Shown here piece by piece: positions 1 through 7,986 of a DNA stretch of 60,631 nt. The notes below the pieces were generated by a model that had not been told where the DNA came from, did not search any database, and worked only from the letters and a program-made list of their open reading frames with translations. Source of the DNA: CAYSWK01 sp964434735 (GTDB taxonomy: Archaea; Micrarchaeota; Micrarchaeia; Anstonellales; Bilamarchaeaceae); assembly GCA_964434735.1 (NCBI GenBank), contig CAYSWK010000003.1:1-60631 (forward strand), read 5' to 3'. The translations under genes were made by a program, and so were the position numbers. The stretch's first letter is position 1. Every line of letters starts with the position of its first letter.

Positions 1-688
1 AAATAAGAACATTTTTTAGAAAATCTGCTTTATTTATACGATTGTACTTTCGAATATTTTCATAGAGTGAATTTAATTTTTTTCTATTTTCTTTATTATA
101 GATTAATATTCCTACTTTTCCAACCATTGAAGCATTAAATAACGAGCCTAAAACATATTTCCTATTAGTAGAATTTTCAAGTTCAATCGCAATAAGACAT
201 TGCGCCATTTCATTAGATTTTTTCAAAAACGAGGCATTCTTACAATTCAAAAAATCGTTAAAACGAAGATCGCCAAAATGAGAATTATCAGACATTTTAT
301 AGACGGATTCTAAAAATTTGTGAACAGATGGCAATTTTAGTATATCAAATAAATTACTAATTTGTGGGTAATACCCATAACTTTTTTCTTCTTTACTTGC
401 CCCTAAATTTTTAAGCGGAGCAGTAGTCGGAACAATTGAAATATCTGGAATTGGTTGATAAGGAGATTTTTTTACAAACCAATCATTGAGATGCCCCCTC
501 AAGACTTGCCTTTCGTGGTCGACCCTATCACTCACACCATTCTTTTTTTGTTGTGCATCTAAATACGAACATACATCTGGCCGTAAAGTCTTATTTAAAT
601 AATCAAATATATAATCGGTTAATTCCCTTGTATTATATTTGTTTAAAACGTAATTAGTAGATTTTGAAGCTTCTTTTGAAATTATCAT
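1..688 (-). CDS. Unknown protein, partial (C-terminal end off window)
   Basis: The reading frame opens at an ATG at 686-688 and runs leftward through 229 codons without a stop, leaving the window at base 1. I do not recognise the family. The middle is hydrophilic. The last third contains a strand-like stretch (residues about 170-200) with the pattern AIELENSTNRK followed by LGSLFNAS and GKVGILI. That acidic pair, Lys/Arg and following hydrophobic strand recall a PD-(D/E)XK nuclease core, but this is only a resemblance. The gene sits 24 nt downstream of the 713-1156 gene on the same strand, so the two probably form an operon divergent from the restriction-modification operon. It may be another defence component. 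Confidence 0.6.
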   Translation of the reverse strand, partial: MIISKEASKSTNYVLNKYNTRELTDYIFDYLNKTLRPDVCSYLDAQQKKNGVSDRVDHERQVLRGHLNDWFVKKSPYQPIPDISIVPTTAPLKNLGASKEEKSYGYYPQISNLFDILKLPSVHKFLESVYKMSDNSHFGDLRFNDFLNCKNASFLKKSNEMAQCLIAIELENSTNRKYVLGSLFNASMVGKVGILIYNKENRKKLNSLYENIRKYNRINKADFLKNVLI

Positions 689-712
689 AGTATAACCTAG
701 AATTTCTTACTT

Positions 713-1156
713 TCAATCACAAATATCCTCATCATCAAGACATTTTGTTTCCCCGCAATCCATGCAATATGCGGATAGCGATGTTCCAATTCCGGAATCG
801 CTTGACACAAACGAAAACGCCTTTTTGCCCTTGGGGCATTGGTGTTCATTAACAAAGGATTTCAAGCATTCAAAATCACGATCATCAAAACCTATTTTTG
901 TCTTAGGATAATGCACACATTGTTTACACATGATAACTGGCTTATTTTCCGGAGGAATGAGAATATACTCAAGCTTAACAGTTTCCTGAATTCGATCCTC
1001 AACTTTACCAGCATTATAAACCGCTTCTTTTACGGATTGTTTGCACTGCCAATGCCTTTTGATGAATTTTTCCGTAGCTTCAAGCATATCATGAGTAAGA
1101 ATAACTTGTGTTGAAGTTGCTGGAAGACTTTTGTTTATTTTCATAAAAATACCCAA
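713..1156 (-). CDS. Unknown cysteine-rich (zinc-ribbon-like) protein
   Basis: A 147-residue protein with no recognised family. The second half carries CKQC, two single Cys residues, CMDC and two more Cys near the acidic C-terminus, which would suit one or two zinc knuckles. The N-terminal half is helical and basic. A start at the internal Met5 is equally possible. It is the promoter-proximal gene of a two-gene leftward unit with the 1-688 gene, transcribed away from the CARF regulator across a 62-bp gap. Nothing in the sequence fixes a function; the position in a defence island is the only hint. Confidence 0.55.
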   Translation of the reverse strand: MGIFMKINKSLPATSTQVILTHDMLEATEKFIKRHWQCKQSVKEAVYNAGKVEDRIQETVKLEYILIPPENKPVIMCKQCVHYPKTKIGFDDRDFECLKSFVNEHQCPKGKKAFSFVSSDSGIGTSLSAYCMDCGETKCLDDEDICD

Positions 1157-1167
1157 CGAGTAAGTAT

Positions 1168-1205
1168 AGTTTTTTTATATACAACTCCATTTAAAAAGTT
1201 AACTT
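1168..1205. promoter_or_regulatory. Divergent promoter with palindrome (candidate operator)
   Basis: The 62-bp gap between divergent genes has an AT-rich TATA-like stretch (TTTTTTTATATA, about 1170-1181) and a perfect 10-bp palindrome, AAGTTAACTT, at 1196-1205, 13 nt before the start of the CARF-wHTH gene. GTAAGT at 1160-1165 and ACTTAC at 1202-1207 form a wider dyad. A dimeric wHTH regulator encoded next door could bind here; that link is inference. Confidence 0.4.
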
Positions 1206-1218
1206 ACCTAACAAATTT

Positions 1219-1815
1219 ATGGTCGAAACAACGCTCATTGCCACGTTCTACTCATTCCAACCGTTTGTTGCTGCGGCGCATTCGTTTTCACCTTCAAAAA
1301 TGATCATCATCGTTGCAGAAGACAGCCTAAAAAACGATAAAGTAGGCCAAGACTTGGAAAAAGTAAAGGATGTCTACGGAAAAATTGCAAATATTGAGAT
1401 CATCAAAGTAAAAGGATCTGATCTGTTAGCCATTGCTTCAAAAACCGTTGAGTTGATTGAAACAAATAAAGATACCAGAATTATTGTGAATGTGTCTGGA
1501 GGCTGGAAACTACTGGCACAAGGCGCATTATACGGCTGTTATGCAAGGAAAGATTTCATAGACAGGATAGTGTGCAATAACCTAGAGGATAATTCTGTCG
1601 TAGAATTGCCAAAACTAACATTTGGGCTAAGTTCGGTCAAGCGAGAACTACTTGAGGAAATAGCAAAACGAGGGGACAGGTCAATACCCGAAATTGCTGA
1701 TGCGTTAGATAAAACCAAGGGTATGGTTTACCAGCATTTAAAAGAGCTAAAGGAGAATGGATATGTAGACGATAAATTTTATATTACTGACGCGGGAAGG
1801 ATGGCGTTACTTTGA
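1219..1815 (+). CDS. CARF-wHTH transcriptional regulator (Csa3-like)
   Basis: A 198-residue, two-domain protein. Residues 1 to about 130 look like a CARF Rossmann domain: an early hydrophobic strand (TLIATFYSF) and the typical ligand-loop signature NVSGGWKLLAQGAL near residues 94-107. Residues about 135-198 form a winged helix (SVKRELLEEIAKRG, then SIPEIADALDKTKGMVYQHL, then wing ENGYVDDKFYITDAG). CARF domains of Csa3 and related archaeal regulators are known to bind cyclic oligoadenylates or similar ligands, with the HTH binding DNA. No cas genes or CRISPR array are visible here. The gene leads an operon with a DpnII-type methylase (9-nt gap) and nuclease, so control of that system is a reasonable inference. 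Confidence 0.8.
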   Translation: MVETTLIATFYSFQPFVAAAHSFSPSKMIIIVAEDSLKNDKVGQDLEKVKDVYGKIANIEIIKVKGSDLLAIASKTVELIETNKDTRIIVNVSGGWKLLAQGALYGCYARKDFIDRIVCNNLEDNSVVELPKLTFGLSSVKRELLEEIAKRGDRSIPEIADALDKTKGMVYQHLKELKENGYVDDKFYITDAGRMALL

Positions 1816-1824
1816 GGTATTTAA

Positions 1825-2688
1825 ATGGAATCTGAACAAAATGGAAAACCAAAACCATTCGTAAAATGGGCAGGAGGCAAAAGACAATTGATAGATACGT
1901 TGTTTAGTAATATTCCTGATTCTTTTAACGAATATCACGAACCCTTCATAGGTGGGGGGGCATTATACTTCAAACTATGGTCAGAGGGTAGAATCAAAAG
2001 AGCATTCCTCAATGACTTCAATCAAGACCTAATAGATGCATATAGAATAATTCAATCTAGACCCACAGAATTAATTAACGAATTAAAGTCTGAAAAATAC
2101 AAAAACGAAAAAGAGGTTTATTATGAAATAAGAAAGAGCGAGCCTCGAGACCAAATAGAAAAGGCAGCCAGATTTATTTATCTAAATAAAACTGCATTTA
2201 ATGGATTGTATAGAGTAAATTCTAAAGGAGGTTTCAACGTTCCTTTTGGCAAGTATACAAATCCTAAGATATGTGATGAAGAGAATATTATGTTAGTTTC
2301 TGAATCGCTTAAAAAAGCAACTTTATCAAATGGAGATTTTTCGGCTGTATTAAAAAATGCACAAAAAGAAGATTTTGTCTATTTTGATCCCCCGTATCAT
2401 CCAATATCCAAAACTTCAAATTTTACAAGCTATACGAAATTGGATTTTGGAGAAAAAGATCAATTACGGCTAAGGGATGTATACTCTAAGTTAAATGAAA
2501 ATGGAGTATATGTGATGCTTAGCAATAGCACCGCTCCATTAATAGTAGAACTTTATTCAAATTACAAAACAATTAGAGTAGATGCTCGAAGAGCGATAAA
2601 CTGTAAAGCAGATGGAAGAGGACTAGTATCCGAATTAGTAGCTCTGAACTATGAGGTAATTACACATGCACCATTTAGAAGTTTATAA
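1825..2688 (+). CDS. DpnII-type DNA adenine-N6 methyltransferase (M.GATC)
   Basis: A 287-residue alpha-class Dam/DpnM-family enzyme. The SAM-binding motif with KWAGGKRQL lies at residues 14-22 and the catalytic DPPY at 188-191. FIGGGALYF near residues 45-53 is motif I. The family methylates adenine in GATC; specificity here is inferred from the family and from the adjoining DpnII-like nuclease. It would protect host DNA. It follows the CARF regulator by 9 nt, and its last 23 nt overlap the endonuclease gene in another frame, indicating translational coupling. Confidence 0.9.
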   Translation: MESEQNGKPKPFVKWAGGKRQLIDTLFSNIPDSFNEYHEPFIGGGALYFKLWSEGRIKRAFLNDFNQDLIDAYRIIQSRPTELINELKSEKYKNEKEVYYEIRKSEPRDQIEKAARFIYLNKTAFNGLYRVNSKGGFNVPFGKYTNPKICDEENIMLVSESLKKATLSNGDFSAVLKNAQKEDFVYFDPPYHPISKTSNFTSYTKLDFGEKDQLRLRDVYSKLNENGVYVMLSNSTAPLIVELYSNYKTIRVDARRAINCKADGRGLVSELVALNYEVITHAPFRSL

Positions 2689-3586
2689 CAAAAAAGGTTT
2701 GAAAAATGATGAGGAAATTTTTGAATACTTAGTGTCAAATTTAGTGCCATCAATTACGGTTTGGGAATATTTTATCAATTGGGACAAGGTAAACAAAAAC
2801 TTAGAAAGAATAAAAATCGAGTTGAATCTACTTAATTCACTTTTAGACTCTCAGAACTTAGAAAATGAGTTTATTAATCTGATAAAGAAATATCCAAATG
2901 TGGTAAGAGCAATACCTATTTTATTAGCAGTTAGAGAGAGTAACCTGGAGGTTTTGAAAGATTATAAGGATAAAGATCTGAGCTATCTAGATTTTGAATT
3001 CGATAAAAAAATAGTGAATGATTCTGAGGCAAAAGATTATTTTCTATTTGTCAAAGAAACAAAACTAACGGATTTATTCCAAAATAAAAAAATAAAAAAT
3101 TTTGTTGATTATGTTTTCGGAGTCGAAGTTGGATTAGACTCTAACGGACGAAAAAATAGAGGTGGGCAGTTGATGGAAAATGTCATGGAAGTATTTGTAA
3201 AAGATGCTATCAAAGACAACCGAGAGTTAGAATATTTGCCACAAGCAACCCCAAAAAAGATATATGAAAAATGGAAACACGAAGTGAAATTTGAAAAATC
3301 ACAAAGAAGTTTTGATTTTGCAATTTTTAATGTGAAAAAGAAAAAACTATATCTCATAGAATCAAATTTTTACAATGGGGGTGGTTCAAAACTTAAATCG
3401 GTTTGCGGAGAATTCAAAACATTATTTAACGAACTCAAAACCCAAGGAATAGAACTTATATGGATAACTGATGGGAAAGGATGGCTAACAACAAAAAATC
3501 CACTTCGAGAAACGTTCAATAACAATAAGTTTGTTTTCAATTTAAATTTATTAAAAGATGGTGCATTGAAAGAGGTACTCAGTTAA
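2666..3586 (+). CDS. Type II restriction endonuclease, DpnII/MboI family
   Basis: A 306-residue protein resembling R.DpnII/R.MboI, which cleave before GATC. Family hallmarks are an N-terminal helical half, the NRGGQLMENVMEVF segment near residue 163, and a nuclease core with SFDFAIF (about 214-220) followed by LIESNFYNGGGSK (about 229-241). The Asp of the first and the Glu of the second are the likely PD-(D/E)XK metal ligands. The ATG lies inside the methylase gene (23-nt overlap), so methylase is made first on the same message. Length matches the family and nothing looks broken. Confidence 0.85.
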   Translation: MHHLEVYNKKGLKNDEEIFEYLVSNLVPSITVWEYFINWDKVNKNLERIKIELNLLNSLLDSQNLENEFINLIKKYPNVVRAIPILLAVRESNLEVLKDYKDKDLSYLDFEFDKKIVNDSEAKDYFLFVKETKLTDLFQNKKIKNFVDYVFGVEVGLDSNGRKNRGGQLMENVMEVFVKDAIKDNRELEYLPQATPKKIYEKWKHEVKFEKSQRSFDFAIFNVKKKKLYLIESNFYNGGGSKLKSVCGEFKTLFNELKTQGIELIWITDGKGWLTTKNPLRETFNNNKFVFNLNLLKDGALKEVLS

Positions 3587-3604
3587 GAAATGGACGGGTA
3601 GGCT

Positions 3605-4333
3605 ATGAAGATTGAACCAGAAAGATTTGACTTGGAAAACACAACTGTTTGGTCGTTTCCGGATCGTGGAGATTGGGCAACTCATAAAGGAGATTATAGA
3701 GGGAATTTTTCTCCTTATTTACCCATAAACTTAATTATCCGATATTCGAAAGAAGAGGATTTAATTCTCGATCAAATGTGCGGAAGCGGAACGACTCTAG
3801 TAGAAGCTAGACTACTGCATAGGAACGCGATTGGTTTTGACATCAATAAAAATGCAGTTGAAACAACTAAGACTAGATTAGAATTTGATTACGAAACTAA
3901 ATCAAAACAAACTGTCCAAATTGGAGATGCGAGAAAATTGGCGTTAGATGATCTTTCCGTAGATTTAATTATAACTCATCCACCATATTTGGATATAATA
4001 AAGTATAATCAAAAAAATAAAGACGATATTTCGAATATTCACAATACCGATTCTTTTTTAGTTGAAATAGAAAAGATAGCTACAGAAGCGTATAGAGTAC
4101 TAAAACCAGGCAAATATTGCGCAATTTTGATTGGTGATACTAGAAGAAACGGGATGCATATTCCTCTTTCTCATAAAGTAATGGATATGTTCATAAGAAC
4201 TGGTTTTAAACTAAAAGAGGATGTCATAAAAGTTCAATGGAATTGCACCACAACGCCCTATTGGAAAGCCCTATCAAAAAAATATAATTTTTTGTTAATC
4301 ATGCATGAGCACTTTTTTATTTTTAAAAAGTAG
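3605..4333 (+). CDS. DNA amino-methyltransferase (N4-cytosine/N6-adenine type)
   Basis: A 242-residue SAM-dependent methyltransferase. Motif I is CGSGTT at residues 59-64 and the catalytic motif is THPPY at 124-128, so motif I precedes motif IV, unlike beta-class M.DpnA. The N-terminal FPDRGDWATHKGDYRG (about 18-33) and the CAILIGDTRR strand are typical of a widespread group of short DNA amino-methyltransferases. It starts 18 nt after the endonuclease stop and closes the operon. It could give a second protective modification or act as a solitary epigenetic methylase. The sequence does not show the target base or site. Confidence 0.75.
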   Translation: MKIEPERFDLENTTVWSFPDRGDWATHKGDYRGNFSPYLPINLIIRYSKEEDLILDQMCGSGTTLVEARLLHRNAIGFDINKNAVETTKTRLEFDYETKSKQTVQIGDARKLALDDLSVDLIITHPPYLDIIKYNQKNKDDISNIHNTDSFLVEIEKIATEAYRVLKPGKYCAILIGDTRRNGMHIPLSHKVMDMFIRTGFKLKEDVIKVQWNCTTTPYWKALSKKYNFLLIMHEHFFIFKK

Positions 4334-4382
4334 ATAAACGAGTATGTACTTAAGAAGCAAGATTGAATAAAACAGTTCTGAT

Positions 4383-5417
4383 TTAGATATTATCCTGCAT
4401 CTTCCTCACCTTCTCAAGCAGATCCTTGTTCTGTGCCCTTTCTATGCTTTCGTAGAGTTCGTTCTTTTGAACGTGGACGTAGGTCATGGTAATCTGGACA
4501 TTGTTATGCCTTGCAAACTTGCTTGCCAGCATCATGTTTCCTCCGTTCTTTCTGCAAAAGTTCGTGATAGCATAGTGGCGCAGGCTGTGGGGAGTTAGCC
4601 GGTAAAGCGGAACAGGTCTTGCTCCTTTAGTGTAGGCATAAATCTCCTGCAACTTTGCCTTTTCTACGTAGACCCTGAAGAACTTTCGAGCAGTTTCTGA
4701 TGTGACATGGGGCTCCGTAGTACGATCGTTCCTTCCGCAAGCAACAGGGAAGAACAAAAAGCCACTTGAACTTGCAATCTCCGCTTCATGCTGACCAATG
4801 TAGCTGATGGTTGACTCAAACAGCTTCTGAGGAACTATGAGATAATCAGTCTTTCCGCTCTTTTCCGTAAAGATACGAATCTCCCTGTTCTTCAGGTTCA
4901 GATCATTGATATTGATTCGTACCGCTTCACCTATTCGTAGGCCAAGCATTGCCTGGTAGCTGAACAACAGATAGAATCGTTGATCATCAATAGCGGCAAA
5001 GAAACGCTCCAATTCTTCATCAACGAATCCCTTATTCATTGTTCCATACCGAGGCTTTTTGCTTCGAAGGAATCGTACTTTACGCGCATCAGAAAGGAGG
5101 GTTATTGCCTTGACAAGGTTCCACTTGGTCAGGTAACGGCCAAGGTATTCCATTTCCTCCTTTATTGCTGGCCAGTTCTGGCTCAGTTCCTTTGAGATTT
5201 GTCTTGCTGCATTAGGTTTTGCTTTACTGCATACTGAAAGCGGGGTGCTCGATGCAGGTTGCCCGTTTCCAGCATCCTGTTTCCGGCATCCAGAAACGAC
5301 GGAGGAAACAGGTGCGAAGTCACGGGTTGCTGGCTGCTGAATGCTGTGTGCAATTAAATGACTGCCCTGTGGGCCCATATTTTTTATCCGATGGTTATTG
5401 CGAGTTTTAAGTCTCAA
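4383..5417 (-). CDS. Tyrosine recombinase/integrase, XerA-like
   Basis: The catalytic core is complete. In a 344-residue reading the residues are Arg161 (GLRIGE), Lys189, His277-x-x-Arg280 (HSLRH), His304 (FARHNN) and nucleophile Tyr313. This is the archaeal phage-integrase/Xer fold that breaks and rejoins DNA through a 3'-phosphotyrosine. The usual SAM-like N-terminal domain is not clear. Residues 1 to about 75 are low-complexity and overlap DNA with a 9-bp inverted repeat, so the true start may be the ATG at 5151-5153 (Met89). It ends convergent to the restriction operon and borders the island, consistent with a mobility gene or remnant. A housekeeping XerA for dimer resolution is the alternative. 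Confidence 0.8.
   Translation of the reverse strand: MRLKTRNNHRIKNMGPQGSHLIAHSIQQPATRDFAPVSSVVSGCRKQDAGNGQPASSTPLSVCSKAKPNAARQISKELSQNWPAIKEEMEYLGRYLTKWNLVKAITLLSDARKVRFLRSKKPRYGTMNKGFVDEELERFFAAIDDQRFYLLFSYQAMLGLRIGEAVRININDLNLKNREIRIFTEKSGKTDYLIVPQKLFESTISYIGQHEAEIASSSGFLFFPVACGRNDRTTEPHVTSETARKFFRVYVEKAKLQEIYAYTKGARPVPLYRLTPHSLRHYAITNFCRKNGGNMMLASKFARHNNVQITMTYVHVQKNELYESIERAQNKDLLEKVRKMQDNI
5267..5314. repeat. Inverted repeat at the integrase 5' end
   Basis: CCTGTTTCC (about 5276-5284) and GGAAACAGG (about 5304-5312) are perfect 9-bp arms around a 19-nt spacer. They lie within the doubtful N-terminal part of the recombinase reading frame. This could be a hairpin, a recombinase-binding site, or ordinary intergenic DNA swept into the frame. 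Confidence 0.5.
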
Positions 5418-5470
5418 GTCTTGGGTTCCAACAATCTCATATTTTTAAACCTGAAAGAAGATAAAGGCGC

Positions 5471-5998
5471 ATGGCATTATTCTGGATAATACTTCTTGCA
5501 ATCGTCCTTGTTCCGTTTTTGTATCTTTTGATGACATTCAACTTTCTCATAACGCTCAGGAACCGCATACGGCTTTCAAGCGCAAACATAGATGTGCAGC
5601 TTAAGCGGAGGCATGACTTGGTCAAAAACCTCTGTGACGTTGTTTCCTCATATGCAAAACATGAGAAAAAAACGCTTGAAAAAATCACCTCAATACGTAC
5701 CTCAATTTCATCTTCTGATGCATCCCTTGGAAATGCATTCAAATCGCTTTTTGCAGTAGTTGAAAATTATCCCGATCTCAAGGCACAAAGTTCATTTTCA
5801 AAACTATACGACGAGCTTGTTTTGCTTGAGAACGACATTGCCCGCTCACGAATGGTGTACAACGATTGCATAACAAAATATGCGGATGCGGTTGGCCGAT
5901 TCCCCTCTGCACTGGTTGCAAAACTGTTCAATTTTAGCTCGCTTGAGTATCTCGTAATCGAAGAAATAGAACGATTGACACCCACGGTGAAACTATGA
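5471..5998 (+). CDS. LemA family membrane protein
   Basis: A 175-residue protein with one N-terminal membrane segment (about 3-26), then a long helical LemA domain. The helix starting LRNRIRLSSANIDVQLKRRHDLVKNL and the late YNDCITKYADAVGRFPSALVAKLF correspond to the conserved LemA core and YN...P signatures. LemA proteins are membrane-anchored with an outward N-terminus; their biochemical role is unsettled. The stop overlaps the start of the DUF2207 gene (ATGA, 5995-5998). LemA and TPM/DUF2207 proteins are commonly neighbours, which supports both calls. Confidence 0.85.
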   Translation: MALFWIILLAIVLVPFLYLLMTFNFLITLRNRIRLSSANIDVQLKRRHDLVKNLCDVVSSYAKHEKKTLEKITSIRTSISSSDASLGNAFKSLFAVVENYPDLKAQSSFSKLYDELVLLENDIARSRMVYNDCITKYADAVGRFPSALVAKLFNFSSLEYLVIEEIERLTPTVKL

Positions 5999-7707
5999 AA
6001 AAAATAATAATCATCTGTGCACTTTTAATTTTATTTTCGGTTTCATTTGCAAAGTCGTACATGATACCAAATGCGGATGTTACTTATACGCTCAACTCCG
6101 ACGGCACAATAGATGTTACTCAAAAGATAACGTATGACTTAAACGGCAACTTCCATGAATTATATATCGTACTTCCTGAGGATATGCTGTTTTTGGAATA
6201 CGGGGGGTATTGCGAACAAACCGAATGTACGTTCAAAACACAGCCTGCACTCGATTATGATAACCATATAGAACTCGATCTTAATGGTGAGTTCGAGAAT
6301 GAAGTAGTAACTGCAGTATTTGTATACAAAATTGATGGGGAAATACTTAAGCAAAAAGACGCATCACAGTTTTTCTTCAAGCTCTGGGGTGACAAATGGG
6401 ATGAGCCTGTAGAAAACCTCAAAATCACCGTCAACTTTCCTGGCAAAAGCTCTGAAATAGCATATTTCTTACACCCCCCAACGCGGAATTTCGAAGTGAC
6501 AAAAACAGGGAACTCAATACAAATAACTTCACGCAACCATCCCAGTTACACGTACCTTGAGCTAAACTCAGTAATGCCATCATCTTGGTTTAGCGGATTG
6601 CCCCAGGCAAAAAACTACCTGACAAAAAAGGAAATTATACGGGGAGAAACGGACTATCAAAACGGCGAAAAGTTCAAGGAAATGATTAGTCTTATCGGAA
6701 ACTTATTTTCCTTGTTTGCGTTGCCAGTCTCATTTATCATATTATATTTCGTATACGGCCGTGAAAAGGATCCTAAGGAATTAGGTTACACAAACACGTA
6801 CGAAACGGCACCACCTCAAGAAGTAACCCCCGCTACGGCAGAATACTTTGCAACCCAAACCGCCGGGCCAAATGGCTTGATGGGGGAACTTTTGTATTTA
6901 ATTCATAAAAAAATAATCTCAATAGAAGAACAAGAATACGAAAGTATGGGATTATTTGGAAAATCAAAATCAAAGCAAAAAGTCATAACCGTTCTTCGTA
7001 CGCCAACGGAAGACGAATTAAAAATGCATCAAAAGCATCTTTTTGATTTTATTAAACAACGCGCACCAAATGGAAAAACGACCCTTTCGGCACTTACGGG
7101 AAACGAATACTCAAGCTCATCGGCATTCCAAATGTTTGTTCGTGCCCACGAAGCAATGATACAGGAAGGGTTCACCAAGGGTCAAAAGTATATAATTTCC
7201 GATAAGCCCATCGGAATCCTTGCAGCCGTATGCATCATTACGTTTCTTATAAGCGGAGCACTTACCGTGCTTGCAGACAGTTGGGCATGCCCTGCAGTAA
7301 TCATTGAAATAATTGCTGCCGCAGTCATCGGATTTGGAAACCCTGCTATCCTTGGTAAATGGTCCGATGAAGGAAGACTCATTGGCGAAAAAACAAAGAA
7401 CTTCAAGAAGTACTTAAGCGACTTTACCCTACTTAAGGAAAAAGGAATTACAGATATGATTATCTGGGAAGAGTATATGGTATATGCGACGGCATTTGGA
7501 ATCTCCGATAAGCTTGCTGAATACGCAAAACAACTCATACCTAAGGAAACCATGGCACGAAGCACAATGTTTACGCATTATGCAGTATACCATTCAATTG
7601 GACGTTCAATGACCACGGCCGTAAGCTCCGCACACTCAAGCGGACGCTCAGGGGGCGGCTTTGGCGGCGGCGGTGGCGGAGGAGGGGGAGGCGGCGGAGC
7701 AAGATAA
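5995..7707 (+). CDS. DUF2207 membrane protein with Gly-rich tail
   Basis: A 570-residue protein. It has a signal peptide (about 1-19), an extracellular beta-rich DUF2207 domain (about 20-230), a membrane segment (about 238-256), a cytoplasmic stretch, two membrane helices (about 403-445), another cytoplasmic stretch, and a C-terminus ending in Ser/Gly repeats (GGGFGGGGG pattern). The tail is characteristic of this family and recalls TPM-domain proteins. Translational coupling to lemA by a 4-nt overlap suggests the two products act together in the membrane or envelope. No catalytic residues are visible. Confidence 0.85.
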   Translation: MKKIIIICALLILFSVSFAKSYMIPNADVTYTLNSDGTIDVTQKITYDLNGNFHELYIVLPEDMLFLEYGGYCEQTECTFKTQPALDYDNHIELDLNGEFENEVVTAVFVYKIDGEILKQKDASQFFFKLWGDKWDEPVENLKITVNFPGKSSEIAYFLHPPTRNFEVTKTGNSIQITSRNHPSYTYLELNSVMPSSWFSGLPQAKNYLTKKEIIRGETDYQNGEKFKEMISLIGNLFSLFALPVSFIILYFVYGREKDPKELGYTNTYETAPPQEVTPATAEYFATQTAGPNGLMGELLYLIHKKIISIEEQEYESMGLFGKSKSKQKVITVLRTPTEDELKMHQKHLFDFIKQRAPNGKTTLSALTGNEYSSSSAFQMFVRAHEAMIQEGFTKGQKYIISDKPIGILAAVCIITFLISGALTVLADSWACPAVIIEIIAAAVIGFGNPAILGKWSDEGRLIGEKTKNFKKYLSDFTLLKEKGITDMIIWEEYMVYATAFGISDKLAEYAKQLIPKETMARSTMFTHYAVYHSIGRSMTTAVSSAHSSGRSGGGFGGGGGGGGGGGGAR

Positions 7708-7715
7708 TTTTTTTA

Positions 7716-7982
7716 TTATTTTTTCCCGTGCGTCTTATGAATATGTTTTTTCAAACCCTCAACGGTCTTGCTGCTGAAAGGTTTTGATGAAGTAGATTCC
7801 ATTTTTGAAACGTAATTATGAATTTCAACCTGATCCATGTCCTTATGAAGCGGCCCGACACGGCGCGACCCCCATGCAACAATTCGTTCGTACCCTTTTG
7901 CACCTGAATGGGAAAGGCGGCGGATAATGAATACCAGAATCGCAAGGCCCATAAAAACGGCAATTATAAGAAAAATATCCAT
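7716..7982 (-). CDS. Small single-pass membrane protein, unknown
   Basis: An 88-residue protein with one N-terminal membrane segment (about 3-21) followed by a basic cytoplasmic tail ending in KKHIHKTHGKK. No family recognised. It lies 4 nt downstream of the primase gene on the same strand, so it is probably co-transcribed with it. Convergent with DUF2207. Confidence 0.6.
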   Translation of the reverse strand: MDIFLIIAVFMGLAILVFIIRRLSHSGAKGYERIVAWGSRRVGPLHKDMDQVEIHNYVSKMESTSSKPFSSKTVEGLKKHIHKTHGKK

Positions 7983-7986
7983 ACGC

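Noticed and set aside
5153..5417. Extra N-terminal domain of the recombinase
   Set aside because: The sequence is low-complexity, overlaps an inverted repeat and shows no helical core-binding domain; a later start is as likely.
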